64,000 nucleotides of DNA from Leptolinea sp. HRD-7 (lineage in GTDB: Bacteria; Chloroflexota; Anaerolineae; Anaerolineales; Anaerolineaceae), in contig AP024710.1 of NCBI GenBank assembly GCA_024363285.1, forward strand, positions 2,698,001 through 2,762,000, given 5' to 3'. Under the pieces are notes generated by a model. That model searched no databases. It was not told the origin of the DNA and saw nothing but the letters and a program-made list of their open reading frames with translations. The position numbers were made by a program, and so were the translations under genes. Shown in pieces: positions 30,703 to 39,235 of this stretch (its first letter is position 1; every line of letters starts with the position of its first letter).

Positions 30703-32498
30703 GCTATTTAGATGAAGTAAACCCGGATAACCTGCTTAATGTAGTGCGGGACATGCAACAGCAATTACAGCAATTAGCCCAGCGCGAGGTGGCGTTCAAC
30801 CGATTGGATGAGATCACCAGCGACCTGGGTGATCAGAGAGCCGGGCGGTTTCTAGCACTGGCCAGTGGGGTGGAGCCAACAGACCCGGATGCGAACGGTT
30901 CCTTCATGAGTGCGCTGGGTGAGTTGTTCGGTGATATTCTGATCAACCTGGGGGTGGTCAAGGATGGCCAGCTACAGTTCGGTTTTGGACCTGATGAAGG
31001 GGTGTTCTCCGGCGGGAAGGGACGGATCAACTCGCTGGGGATCCTGATGGACGGTCTGAATTTTCTCATCCGGCAAACAGCGACAAATAATGATGTGCAG
31101 CGGATCGGGAAGCTATCCATGCTGCTGCCAGATGGAGAAACCATCCCGGCTTTCGCGTTGGAATATACAAGCTCGGCCAGCACTGAATTATTGACAAACG
31201 GCGGCGCGGAAACAGGCGATTTCACCGGGTGGCCAGTCTCATCGGAATCCAATGGGACCTGGTCCGTAACTGACCAGGGTGCGTATGATGGCGGGTATTG
31301 TTTCATCTTTACCCCAACAGCCGCCAATAACTTTGGCGTGTTGGTGGCAGATCTTATGGCTGTGACCGGATTGAAGAATTACCTGGTGAGCGGCCGGTGC
31401 ATCATCAATGGCGATGGATCCACTTCGCGCCGGGTAATTGTGGAGTGGTTGAATTCTGGCGCTACCGTCATCCGGACAGATACTCTCATCCCAACGGAGT
31501 ACGGGGGAATCGGTTGGAATTTCTTTGAAAAAATGTTTGAAGCGCCGGCGGCAGCCGTCAACGCGCGGGTTGTTCTGGAAGCTGGAAGCCCAAATTCTGC
31601 GACACTTGTGAATGGGTTTGACACGTTCTCCTTCTCAGAGGCCGTTGTTTCCAAGCGGTTCATGCTGACCGATCGCGGCGCCCATGTGGGGGCGGATATT
31701 ATCCCTGTGGTGAATAACCGGATCCCCGAAATGCCGGCTTCGAGCATGGGAGCCAGTAATTCTGCCACCAATGGGAATGTAGATGCCGGAGCTCATTCCT
31801 ATGGCATTACATACGCTGATGCCTATGGTGAAACAAAGTTGATCTCAGGAATTACCAGCGTGACGGCGCCAGGCGGGAAGCAGGTGAATCTTACCAATAT
31901 CCCAATAGGTAATGCCTACGCAGTCGACAGGAAGATCTACCGGTCAAAAGCCGGTACAACTTCACCGCTCTACCTGGTGGGGGCTTTGGGGAATAACACA
32001 TCCACCACCTTTGTTGACAATGTTTCCGATGCTGACCTGGGAGCTGAGGCTCCGGCTGCGAATACCTCCGGGAGCTGGCCGGTACTGCCGAGGCGGGCGA
32101 GCTGGTTCATGAATGAGGCAGCGCATAACCTTACACTTCTGGAGATAGCATCTGCCAGCCAGATATTCGGTGCTTCATGGCAGACGGCAGCTCCAAATGC
32201 AAATAATGGTGATTCCTTCACGTTTTCCGGGATGCTTTCAGCCGGTACGTATATTCTCAGTGTCTTCGGGGTCTCATACACTACCCGCGGAATATTGAAT
32301 TGGTACCTGGATGATGTGCTGGTTGTTTCGGGCCAGAATTGGTATTCGGCCTCTGCCGTCTATAACGTGACAAAGACAGCCACGATCACGGTGCCAACGT
32401 CCGGGTATCACATCCTCAAGGGTGTGGTCAGCGGGTCAACTGGTGGCGGGTATGCGATCGCACTCACGAAGGTGTGGCTGAAGATGGCGGCTGATTAG
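30699..32498 (+). CDS. Tail fibre or receptor-binding protein
   Basis: 599 residues, ATGA overlap. An N-terminal coiled coil (LLNVVRDMQQQLQQLAQREV), then beta-rich segments including a carbohydrate-binding-module-like sandwich (about 160-310: LLTNGGAETGDFTGWPVSSE), a fibronectin-like segment (about 355-450: SYGITYADAYGETKLISGIT) and a C-terminal beta domain (TYILSVFGVSYTTRG). Multi-domain sugar-binding proteins in this place recognise the host surface. Confidence 0.72.
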   Translation: MSYLDEVNPDNLLNVVRDMQQQLQQLAQREVAFNRLDEITSDLGDQRAGRFLALASGVEPTDPDANGSFMSALGELFGDILINLGVVKDGQLQFGFGPDEGVFSGGKGRINSLGILMDGLNFLIRQTATNNDVQRIGKLSMLLPDGETIPAFALEYTSSASTELLTNGGAETGDFTGWPVSSESNGTWSVTDQGAYDGGYCFIFTPTAANNFGVLVADLMAVTGLKNYLVSGRCIINGDGSTSRRVIVEWLNSGATVIRTDTLIPTEYGGIGWNFFEKMFEAPAAAVNARVVLEAGSPNSATLVNGFDTFSFSEAVVSKRFMLTDRGAHVGADIIPVVNNRIPEMPASSMGASNSATNGNVDAGAHSYGITYADAYGETKLISGITSVTAPGGKQVNLTNIPIGNAYAVDRKIYRSKAGTTSPLYLVGALGNNTSTTFVDNVSDADLGAEAPAANTSGSWPVLPRRASWFMNEAAHNLTLLEIASASQIFGASWQTAAPNANNGDSFTFSGMLSAGTYILSVFGVSYTTRGILNWYLDDVLVVSGQNWYSASAVYNVTKTATITVPTSGYHILKGVVSGSTGGGYAIALTKVWLKMAAD

Positions 32499-32538
32499 TA
32501 TGTGCAATTAATGCACGTACTTCATTTAGAGGTAGGTT

Positions 32539-33306
32539 ATGACCCATAAATTATCGGTACCTTATGTGGGGCAGGTTGGCGATGGCGCCAATGGCCACGG
32601 GAATGACTGCGGGCCAGCCAGCGCGGCAATGGTGATCACGTTCGCCGGTGCGGTTTGCCCGACGGTCGACAAGTTGTTTGATGAGGTTCAGCCGGCAGGG
32701 GATGCATACACGTCATTCGGGGACCTTTCAAAGCTTCTGGACGCCCGGGGAATCGATGTGGATTATGACCAGGGCGTGAGTAACGGGAAGCTGTATGAAT
32801 ACCTGACAAGAGGTATGCCACTGATCGCGTTGATCCGGTATGGGGCGCTGGCCCGGATCCGGCCGAATCTGTTCACTGGCAGCCACTTTGTTGTGGTAAT
32901 TGGGATCGACCTGGACACAGTTTACATCAATGATCCGCTGAATACTCCAACAAGTGGCGAAGGAATCGCAGTGCCGTTGGAGATGTGGGAGGACGCCTGG
33001 GGGACGCTGGCGGATGGAAACCCGCAGCGAAGTCTGCTGATCCCGTCAATGCAGGCGGCTGCCAGCACGGTCCGAGTGGTTTACCCGCGGGATAAGAACG
33101 GCTGCAATGTGCGGTCGGTGCCTGGTGACGCGACAGAGAAAACAAAACTGTATGCGGTGCCATTCGACCCGATGTATACGAAGAGCACCAGCCGGATGCA
33201 GGTTTATGAGGTGAAGGTTCTGGACCGGTCTTTTGACCGGAATTGGGGGCGGATCCACCCGTCACAGCAGTGGTGGGTGTGCCTTGATTACACTGTCACA
33301 AAATAA
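32539..33306 (+). CDS. Endolysin, C39-like cysteine peptidase with C-terminal SH3-like domain
   Basis: 255 residues behind AGAGGTAGG. Residues 5-175 form a papain-like C39-family peptidase: Cys24 in GNDCGPAS, His116 in GSHFVVVIG, Asp132 in INDP. Residues about 180-255 look like a bacterial SH3 cell-wall-binding domain (NVRSVPGDATEKTKLY, then WGRIHPSQQWWVCLDYT). It probably cuts peptide bridges of peptidoglycan at lysis. It is the last gene of the late operon. An alternative is a tail-associated wall hydrolase. Confidence 0.82.
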   Translation: MTHKLSVPYVGQVGDGANGHGNDCGPASAAMVITFAGAVCPTVDKLFDEVQPAGDAYTSFGDLSKLLDARGIDVDYDQGVSNGKLYEYLTRGMPLIALIRYGALARIRPNLFTGSHFVVVIGIDLDTVYINDPLNTPTSGEGIAVPLEMWEDAWGTLADGNPQRSLLIPSMQAAASTVRVVYPRDKNGCNVRSVPGDATEKTKLYAVPFDPMYTKSTSRMQVYEVKVLDRSFDRNWGRIHPSQQWWVCLDYTVTK

Positions 33307-33373
33307 GGCTGCCGGAGGGGGAGTGTTGAGAAGGCGCGCAGCCTGCGATGTCAGGGTAGTAGGTCGCTTTGAG

Positions 33374-33403
33374 GAAAACCCCCGTATTCTCTCGGGGGTT
33401 TTC
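33374..33403. terminator. Bidirectional terminator after endolysin
   Basis: GAAAACCCCCG and CGGGGGTTTTC form an 11-bp stem with an 8-base loop. T-rich on both sides of the stem, so it can stop late rightward transcription and leftward read-through. Confidence 0.85.
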
Positions 33404-33428
33404 TGAATGGAAGTGTATGCTATGGGCA

Positions 33429-33463
33429 AGAATCCCCCTTTAATTCCCCCTTCATAAGGGGGA
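33429..33463. repeat. Palindromic element, intergenic copy
   Basis: AGAATCCCCCTTTAATTCCC followed by CCTTCATAAGGGGGATG. The closest relative is the translated copy at 12428. It lies between two terminators. Confidence 0.7.
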
Positions 33464-33475
33464 TGAGATAAAACT

Positions 33476-33514
33476 GAAAGACCCTCGACTGAGGGGGGCA
33501 GCCGGGGGTCTTTC
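33476..33514 (-). terminator. Terminator for leftward integrase gene
   Basis: GAAAGACCC and GGGTCTTTC pair over 9 bp around a GC-rich loop; on the minus strand the stem is followed by AGTTTTA. It lies 25 bases past the integrase stop. Confidence 0.7.
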
Positions 33515-33538
33515 AAAAAAGATTATAGCACAATGTTT

Positions 33539-34474
33539 TTAGAGTTGCCAGTTGTCAACGGGGGAGGCGAGGCGGTGGGCATTTTCGATGTCTGTCTGGG
33601 CGATCTTGAGGTATTTCATACAGGTTTTCAGGGATTCGTGGCCGAGTATGTCTTGAAGCGCATAGACATTTCCTCCGTTGCGCAGAAAATTGATGGCAAA
33701 GGTGTGGCGAAAACGGTGGGGGTGGGCGTTAGGCACTCCGGCACGGTCGCCGGCATATTCGATGACATCAAAGAGATTGCGGCGGTCCATGGGGCTGTTG
33801 GTGCGCGTCACAAAGAGGGGATCATCGAGGCGGCTGTCCGGGCGTGTGAGCAGGTATTTCCAGACTGCCTGGGCAGTGCGCGCTGAGATGGGGATATGGC
33901 GGCTTTTGTCTCCCTTTCCTTCGATGACCCGGACGCGCTTGATGTTGGCGCGAAGGTCTGCATCACGGATCTTGAGGTCGCAAAGTTCGGAGGCACGCAG
34001 GCCGGTATCGGTAAGCAGTAGAATTATTGCCCGATTGCGTATAGAATTTGCGATATTGTGGGAGGCCATCGTGCCGTTAGCCATGTAGGCTTTTGAGCGA
34101 TCAGCGGAGGAGAGCATGAGGCGGATCTCTTGCTCAGTGTACGGTATGATATCGGGTTTTTCGGGTTTGGGGCGCTCGATCCGGTGTAGCAGGTTGGTGG
34201 GGGCGATGCGGGCGACTTCTACAGCCCATTCCCAGAGGGCGGACAGACCAGTATGGTAGTTGAGGACGGTCTTTTTCTTGAGGTTGAGAGAGCTCAGGAA
34301 ATCTTCGATCTGTTCGCGGAGAATCTCGTCAAAATAAGGATCTGAGTTGCCCCACCAGGCCTTGAAGCGGCGGAATGTGTTGCGGTAGTCGTCCAGGGTG
34401 TGCTGGGATAGGTGGCGGGCCTGCGCGTGGAGATCGTACCCATTGAGCGCCTGTGATAATGTGAGCTTTTCCAT
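33539..34474 (-). CDS. int: Tyrosine integrase (XerD-like) at prophage right end
   Basis: 311 residues. N-terminal SAM-like core-binding domain (about 5-95) and C-terminal catalytic domain. All active-site residues are visible: Arg160 (TGLRASEL), a beta-hairpin Lys near 188-190 (GKGDKSR), His253 and Arg256 (HRFRH), His279 (LGHES) and Tyr288 (MKYLK). The gene points away from the tRNA-Val whose 3' end lies 200 bases beyond its start, the standard arrangement of an integrase next to its attachment site. It probably catalyses integration and excision of this prophage. Confidence 0.93.
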   Translation of the reverse strand: MEKLTLSQALNGYDLHAQARHLSQHTLDDYRNTFRRFKAWWGNSDPYFDEILREQIEDFLSSLNLKKKTVLNYHTGLSALWEWAVEVARIAPTNLLHRIERPKPEKPDIIPYTEQEIRLMLSSADRSKAYMANGTMASHNIANSIRNRAIILLLTDTGLRASELCDLKIRDADLRANIKRVRVIEGKGDKSRHIPISARTAQAVWKYLLTRPDSRLDDPLFVTRTNSPMDRRNLFDVIEYAGDRAGVPNAHPHRFRHTFAINFLRNGGNVYALQDILGHESLKTCMKYLKIAQTDIENAHRLASPVDNWQL

Positions 34475-34679
34475 CCGTGTAACCTTTAGTCCTTTCTGGC
34501 ACGTCTGATAATTATGCAGACGCCCGATAACAAAAAGCAGGATTTTTTTTTATCGGGTTTCCTGTAGGAGCTTAAGATTTTCCGTGTGGTGGTCAACTGA
34601 TGGGAAATCTCTATTTAGTTGACAACCACGTCACGGAAGCCTGTTTTAGACTGTTTTGACGTGGTTGTGTGGTATTTGG
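34475..34679. other. Attachment-site region with nested inverted repeats
   Basis: 205 bases between integrase start and tRNA-Val. Inverted repeats: CGTCTG-N9-CAGACG (34502-34522); CCCGATAA...TTATCGGG (34525-34559); TGGTCAACT (34590-34598) with AGTTGACAACCA (34618-34629); ACAACCACGTCA (34622-34633) with TGACGTGGTTGT (34657-34668). Such repeats are expected for integrase arm or core sites. The core itself cannot be fixed without the left junction. Confidence 0.5.
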
Positions 34680-34753
34680 TGGGCGGAATAGGGCTCGAAC
34701 CTACGACCTCACGGATGTCAACCGTGTGCTCTAACCAACTGAGCTATCCGCCC
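34680..34753 (-). tRNA. tRNA-Val(GAC)
   Basis: Full cloverleaf on the minus strand: acceptor GGGCGGA/TCCGCCC, D stem GCTC/GAGC, anticodon stem CACGG/CCGTG with loop TTGACAT (anticodon GAC), T arm GTAGG-TTCGAGC-CCTAT, discriminator A. The CCA end is not encoded (ACCAA follows). It is the probable integration target of the prophage. Confidence 0.93.
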
Positions 34754-34768
34754 AAAGCGAATGTCGCT

Positions 34769-34797
34769 ATTATAAGACCATTATCCAGAATTGACAA
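34769..34797 (-). promoter_or_regulatory. Promoter of tRNA-Val
   Basis: On the minus strand TTGTCA, a 17-bp spacer, then a perfect TATAAT, 15 bases ahead of the tRNA 5' end. Good sigma-70-type match. Confidence 0.75.
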
Positions 34798-34891
34798 GAA
34801 AACAAAGTGAGTAATTTGCTCTCATTTTTGATAAAATTAAGGTGCAACAATTTCTAAAGGTTGTGGTAAAATAGCGGTCGAAATTCACGCT

Positions 34892-34977
34892 GGAGAGGTC
34901 GCATAGTTGGCCTAGTGCGCACGCTTGGAAAGCGTGTATACCGAAAGGTATCGAGGGTTCGAATCCCTCTCTCTCCG
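34892..34977 (+). tRNA. tRNA-Ser(GGA)
   Basis: 86 nt with a long variable arm (TATACCGAAAGGTATC). Acceptor GGAGAGG/TCTCTCC, D stem GCAT/GTGC, anticodon stem CACGC/GCGTG with loop TTGGAAA (anticodon GGA), T arm GAGGG-TTCGAAT-CCCTC, discriminator G. CCA not encoded. Confidence 0.95.
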
Positions 34978-34984
34978 CTAAAAA

Positions 34985-35012
34985 AAATCCGCCGAATTCG
35001 GCGGATTTTTTT
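34985..35012 (+). terminator. Terminator after tRNA-Ser
   Basis: Perfect palindrome AATCCGCCGAATTCGGCGGATT followed by a run of T. It may also serve the leftward chemoreceptor gene in the other direction. Confidence 0.85.
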
Positions 35013-35052
35013 GTTTGTAATTTAAGTGGAGATGATTGAGAAGCCCGCGATT

Positions 35053-37347
35053 TTAATTTAGCTTGAATCTGTCGACGGTCTTCTGCAGCAAATCTGCCAT
35101 TTCAGATAGTGACATTGCCGACGCTGTAACTTCTTCTACCTGTGCGCTCATTTCTTCCGCTGAAGCAGAGACTTCCTCTACGGCAGCCGAGTTTTCTTCG
35201 CTCACAGACGCGATGTTGTCAATCGCCTGGGTGATCTCATTGGATCCGGCAGCCATTTCTTCGGTAGCGGCCGTATTTTCTTCCACAATTGCTGAAACAT
35301 CATCCGCGGCGGCAACCAGTTCATTGGATAGACTTCCCATCTGAGAAACAGCGCTGGCAGCCAGCTGAGCCTGCTCGTTTACCGCTTCGGCCGCTTTAAG
35401 AATATTTTCCAGAGCTGTACCGGCTTTGGATGCGCGTTCCGTGCCCGTTTCCACCTCAGCCGCGCTTTCATTCATGGCCGTCACAGCTTCGGCTACCGTC
35501 TCCTGGATACCACGGATTAATGAACCAATTTCTTTCGTCGCGGCGCTGGAGCGCTCTGCCAGCTTACGGACCTCGTCTGCGACTACAGCGAACCCTTTAC
35601 CGTGCTCTCCCGCCCGGGCGGCTTCAATAGCCGCGTTTAAGGCCAGCAGGTTGGTCTGCGAAGCGATATCGTCAATTGTTTCTACAATAGCGCCGATCTG
35701 ATCAGAGCGGTTGCCCATTTCCTGGACTTTTTTAGCGGAAAATCCGACTTTCTCGCGAATGGTTTCCATGCCTTCAATGGTGTCGGCTACGGTGGTTGAC
35801 CCTTCGCGCGCTGCTGTAGCGGCATTGTTGGATTCAACAGAGACAGCATTGGCGTTTCCGGCCACCTGCTGAATAGAAGATGAGAGAGATCCGGTAAGAG
35901 CAGCCATTTTAGATACAGCTTCAGCCTGAGCCTGGGCTCCCCTGGAAACATTTTCAATTGCTCTGCGTAATTGTTCAACAGAAGCCGCTGAATGGGTAGC
36001 AGCTTCAGTTTGTTGAGATGTCCCACGGGCTACCTGTTGAATGGTGGTGGCTATTTGAGATGTTGCCTGGCCAGCCTGATCCGACGCCTGGGCTAATTGA
36101 GCGGATGATTGGTTAAGGTTGGCAGCATTCGAAGCTACTTCACCTATCGCATCGCGTAAGTTCTTAATCATCCTTTCAAATGCCACACCCAGAACATCTT
36201 CCTCTGATTTGGGTCTGATCTCTGCAGTCAGGTCACCATTGGATAATTGCTCAGCAGAATTCGCCATAGATATCTGAAAGTTGATCATTTCTCTGAATGA
36301 ATTGGCCAGAGTTCCAATCTCGTCATTAGAGTAGTAGGTAATGTTCTGATTGATTTTGCCCTGTGACATCAACAGTGCAGTTTCGGACATGGATTGAATT
36401 GGTTTTGAAATTGATCGAGCAACCAGAAGAGAAATGATCACGATGGCTATCAAAGAAATAGTGATCAAGAAAATGATGGCATTCCTTAAATTGGTCACAG
36501 CGGCAAAAGCTTCTTTCGTATCTTGTTCAACAATGACCGCCCATTGATGTTCGGGTATCCAATGATAAGCACCAATTACTTCATTTCCACGATAATCTTT
36601 ATATTCAGAAAGTCCATCAAACCCGGCGAGAGCTTGTTGGGTAGCAAATGTATCTATTTTTAACTCCAACTCAGACCGGGTTTTTATTAAACCGGATTTT
36701 TTTAACTCTTCCTCAAATCTTGAGGGTGTGATCATGTAACTGTCAGAATTTACCAGATACGCTTCCCCTGTTTTGCCAAGCTGAGCGTTACTCATTAGAT
36801 TAGCAATATATGTTGTAGGAACTGTGGCAAGAACAACACCTACTGTTTTCGACTCAACAATAACCGGCGCGGCAATGGCGATGATCAAATTTCCAGTAGC
36901 TTTTGAAATAACCGGTTGAGAGATTACGATATTTCCTTTAAGGGCATCTTTTACATATGCGCGATCAGAAAGATCCATCTGGGTGTTATTATTGGTCGCA
37001 ATAGATAAACCGGTTGTATCTACCACAGCTATGGTTTCATATCGTCCCCAACCGGAATAAAATTGGTCAATAGCAGACTTAGCAGCCGCCGGGTCCATGG
37101 ATTGGATTCTGGCGTTGGATGACATTACTTTAAGATCTTTTTTACGACTTTCCAGCCAATCAGTTATATTTGCCGAATTATTTTTTGCCGCTTCATCCAA
37201 CTGTTCGATCGTCTTTTCACGTAACGCATTTTGACTCTGGATGTACGCTAGAATACTTACCGTCAATAGGGGAATCATAGAAATTCCAAGGAAATACAAA
37301 ATTAATTTTCCCCGGATGGAATGGAAAAATGATATATTTTTATCCAT
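35053..37347 (-). CDS. Methyl-accepting chemotaxis protein, dCache type
   Basis: 764 residues. First membrane helix about 11-35 ([20 protein letters not shown]), periplasmic/extracellular double-Cache sensor about 38-285, second membrane helix about 290-312 ([20 protein letters not shown]), HAMP domain to about 370, then a long helical signalling domain with the MCP hairpin tip ([20 protein letters not shown], then [20 protein letters not shown]). It senses a small ligand outside and controls a CheA kinase; the ligand is unknown. No che genes are in the window. The region to its right (37348-37530) is AT-rich and divergent. Confidence 0.95.
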   Translation of the reverse strand: MDKNISFFHSIRGKLILYFLGISMIPLLTVSILAYIQSQNALREKTIEQLDEAAKNNSANITDWLESRKKDLKVMSSNARIQSMDPAAAKSAIDQFYSGWGRYETIAVVDTTGLSIATNNNTQMDLSDRAYVKDALKGNIVISQPVISKATGNLIIAIAAPVIVESKTVGVVLATVPTTYIANLMSNAQLGKTGEAYLVNSDSYMITPSRFEEELKKSGLIKTRSELELKIDTFATQQALAGFDGLSEYKDYRGNEVIGAYHWIPEHQWAVIVEQDTKEAFAAVTNLRNAIIFLITISLIAIVIISLLVARSISKPIQSMSETALLMSQGKINQNITYYSNDEIGTLANSFREMINFQISMANSAEQLSNGDLTAEIRPKSEEDVLGVAFERMIKNLRDAIGEVASNAANLNQSSAQLAQASDQAGQATSQIATTIQQVARGTSQQTEAATHSAASVEQLRRAIENVSRGAQAQAEAVSKMAALTGSLSSSIQQVAGNANAVSVESNNAATAAREGSTTVADTIEGMETIREKVGFSAKKVQEMGNRSDQIGAIVETIDDIASQTNLLALNAAIEAARAGEHGKGFAVVADEVRKLAERSSAATKEIGSLIRGIQETVAEAVTAMNESAAEVETGTERASKAGTALENILKAAEAVNEQAQLAASAVSQMGSLSNELVAAADDVSAIVEENTAATEEMAAGSNEITQAIDNIASVSEENSAAVEEVSASAEEMSAQVEEVTASAMSLSEMADLLQKTVDRFKLN

Positions 37348-37530
37348 TATTGTCTCTCTTTCATATTCAATTGGGAGGTATTTTTATTTTATATTTTCGT
37401 TTTCTAATAATCCAGTAAAAAAGAGGTAAAAACTCTAAAAATAGCTAATTAAATACAAAAAATTAGCTGTGATATTTTTCACAAATCAAAAATATCTTAA
37501 TAAATAGAAAAAAAGCCAGGACTTATATAA

Positions 37531-38754
37531 ATGGACGTCAAGATAGATCAAATGGTATACAAGGGAAGTGGATTAGCCCGTTTAGATGAAGGAGGCATCA
37601 TTTTTGTTCCCTTTACTTTGCCGGATGAAATTGTCTCCATAGATGATGTTTACGAGCGAAATGGAGTTCAAACGGCATTACCTAAAAAAATTGTAAGTGC
37701 ATCTGCTGATCGGATTGTTCCAAAATGTCCATATTATGGTATCTGCGGTGGTTGTCAGTATCAACACATTAATTATTCTGCTCAACTGATTATTAAGAAG
37801 ACAATTCTTAGCGAACAATTGGAAAGAGTGGGTTCATTAAAAAATATTGAGGAAAATCAATTTTTAGCCTCGTCCAGAGATTACAACTACAGAAATCACG
37901 TTCAATTCCACTTTGATCCGGAAGGAAAGACTGGATTTCAAAAGGCATTATCGCATGATGTTATTGCGGTAGATGAATGCCTGATCGCAGAGGAATCGAT
38001 CAACCGGTTGTTAAAAACAATCCAATTTGAGCCTGGCACAGGGATTGAACGGGTATCAGTGAGAGATGATGGGATTGGTACTCCTTTGATTTCTTTGACT
38101 GGATCGTCAAACAATCCACCGGAATTTGAAGTCGATTTTCCATTGAACGTTGTCTATCGAAGCAAAGCCGGAGATATAGTCCTATCTGGCGATGGGGCAA
38201 ATCTTTTTTCCATAAAAGGAAAAGATTTTCAGGTTTCAGCTGGTTCTTTTTTTCAGACCAATAATGACATCGCTGAAAAAATGGTCGAACTAATTGAAAG
38301 TCTGGCAGAAATTGACAACCACTCCACTGTGGTAGATTGCTACTGCGGAGTGGGTTTTTTTAGCCGGTTTCTGGCGGGTCGGGCTGGACGGCTAATCGGA
38401 ATTGAATCATCAGAAGACGCCTGCAATGATTTCGCTGTTAACCTGGACGAATTTGATAATGTGGAACTATATCAGGGAGCAGCCGAATTAATTCTGCCAC
38501 AATTGAATGTTAAACCTGATCTGGTTGTGGTCGATCCACCCCGCGCCGGACTTGCCCCGGTTGCCATGAAGGCTCTAATGAAATCCAAACCGAGACAGAT
38601 AATTTATGTTTCCTGTGATCCAGCTACACTGTCACGCGATTTAAAAATCATGGTGGCTGAAGGGTACCTCATTGATTCCATAACACCGGTTGATATGTTC
38701 CCTCAGACTTACCATATTGAATCCATTACCAATTTAAAACGGTTTAGCCGATAG
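37531..38754 (+). CDS. RNA (uracil-5-)-methyltransferase, TrmA/RlmD family
   Basis: 407 residues. An N-terminal TRAM-like domain (1-55), then an iron-sulfur cluster motif CPYYGICGGCQYQH (Cys-x5-Cys-x2-Cys). The C-terminal SAM methyltransferase has VVDCYCGVGFFS, VVVDPPRAG and the catalytic-cysteine strand IIYVSCDPATLSRD. The family methylates U54 of tRNA or U747/U1939 of 23S rRNA; which site cannot be said from sequence. AGGA stands 11 bases ahead of the ATG. Confidence 0.9.
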   Translation: MDVKIDQMVYKGSGLARLDEGGIIFVPFTLPDEIVSIDDVYERNGVQTALPKKIVSASADRIVPKCPYYGICGGCQYQHINYSAQLIIKKTILSEQLERVGSLKNIEENQFLASSRDYNYRNHVQFHFDPEGKTGFQKALSHDVIAVDECLIAEESINRLLKTIQFEPGTGIERVSVRDDGIGTPLISLTGSSNNPPEFEVDFPLNVVYRSKAGDIVLSGDGANLFSIKGKDFQVSAGSFFQTNNDIAEKMVELIESLAEIDNHSTVVDCYCGVGFFSRFLAGRAGRLIGIESSEDACNDFAVNLDEFDNVELYQGAAELILPQLNVKPDLVVVDPPRAGLAPVAMKALMKSKPRQIIYVSCDPATLSRDLKIMVAEGYLIDSITPVDMFPQTYHIESITNLKRFSR

Positions 38755-38803
38755 TATGGTTCACAGTTCATTCGGAACCGTAAAGCGAAATGTCGCAATA
38801 GTT

Positions 38804-39143
38804 TCATTCCCGGATGAAATGAGGAATGGTTTCAGGAATTGGTAGTGATATCTCGACCAGACCCGCAAAATATCCATTTTTATACCAGGGAGACTGGTAA
38901 ATCATTTTTTTTGATTCCATTCTTTTCGATCGTATACACATTAACCCTGGGATTGTGAAGCAAATCATCCAATTTTGAACGGGCTGGCTCCGGGTGACAA
39001 TCCAACAGGTTTTTACCAATGAGGTTTTTTCCACCCCTTTTTTCAAAAGTGACCTCAGATCTATTATTCATATATAAAATTATGCCGTATTTATCACATA
39101 GAGTTATTGCGGCACCCAGTTCGTCCACCCAATCTAATTCCAT
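38804..39143 (-). pseudogene. PAS-domain protein, frameshifted at an A8 run
   Basis: ATG 39143 with GAGGTGA ahead opens a PAS-type protein (MELDWVDELGAAITLCDKYG, then IGKNLLDCHPEPARSKLDDL, then YTIEKNGIKK). At a run of eight A (near 38904-38911 on the minus strand) the frame runs out shortly after; dropping one A continues smoothly into MIYQSPWYKNGYFAGLVEIS and a natural end (HFIRE). The joined protein of about 113 residues is a known small PAS family. A sequencing error, a true mutation or transcriptional slippage are all possible. Confidence 0.7.
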
Positions 39144-39235
39144 ATTCACCTCAAAATGATGTATAGTTTTATGATTGTAATGATATTTTCTGGAAAAATG
39201 AAACACAAGATTTAAAGAATTTTTTGGAGGAGTAT

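Larger units (their letters stand above)
1..34679. mobile_element. Siphovirus-like prophage, left end outside the window
   Basis: A continuous block of phage genes: repressor, replication, lysis, terminase, HK97-type head, tail, endolysin and integrase. The right boundary is placed at the 3' end of tRNA-Val (34680), because a tyrosine recombinase lies just inside it and clear housekeeping genes follow. The left boundary is not in the window. Base composition is GC-richer than the chromosome to the right. The exact attachment core cannot be set without the left junction. Confidence 0.9.

Noticed and set aside
34619..34810. 63-residue plus-strand frame across tRNA-Val
   Set aside because: It is the antisense of the tRNA (GGIGLEPTTSRMST-type peptide), a well-known false gene.
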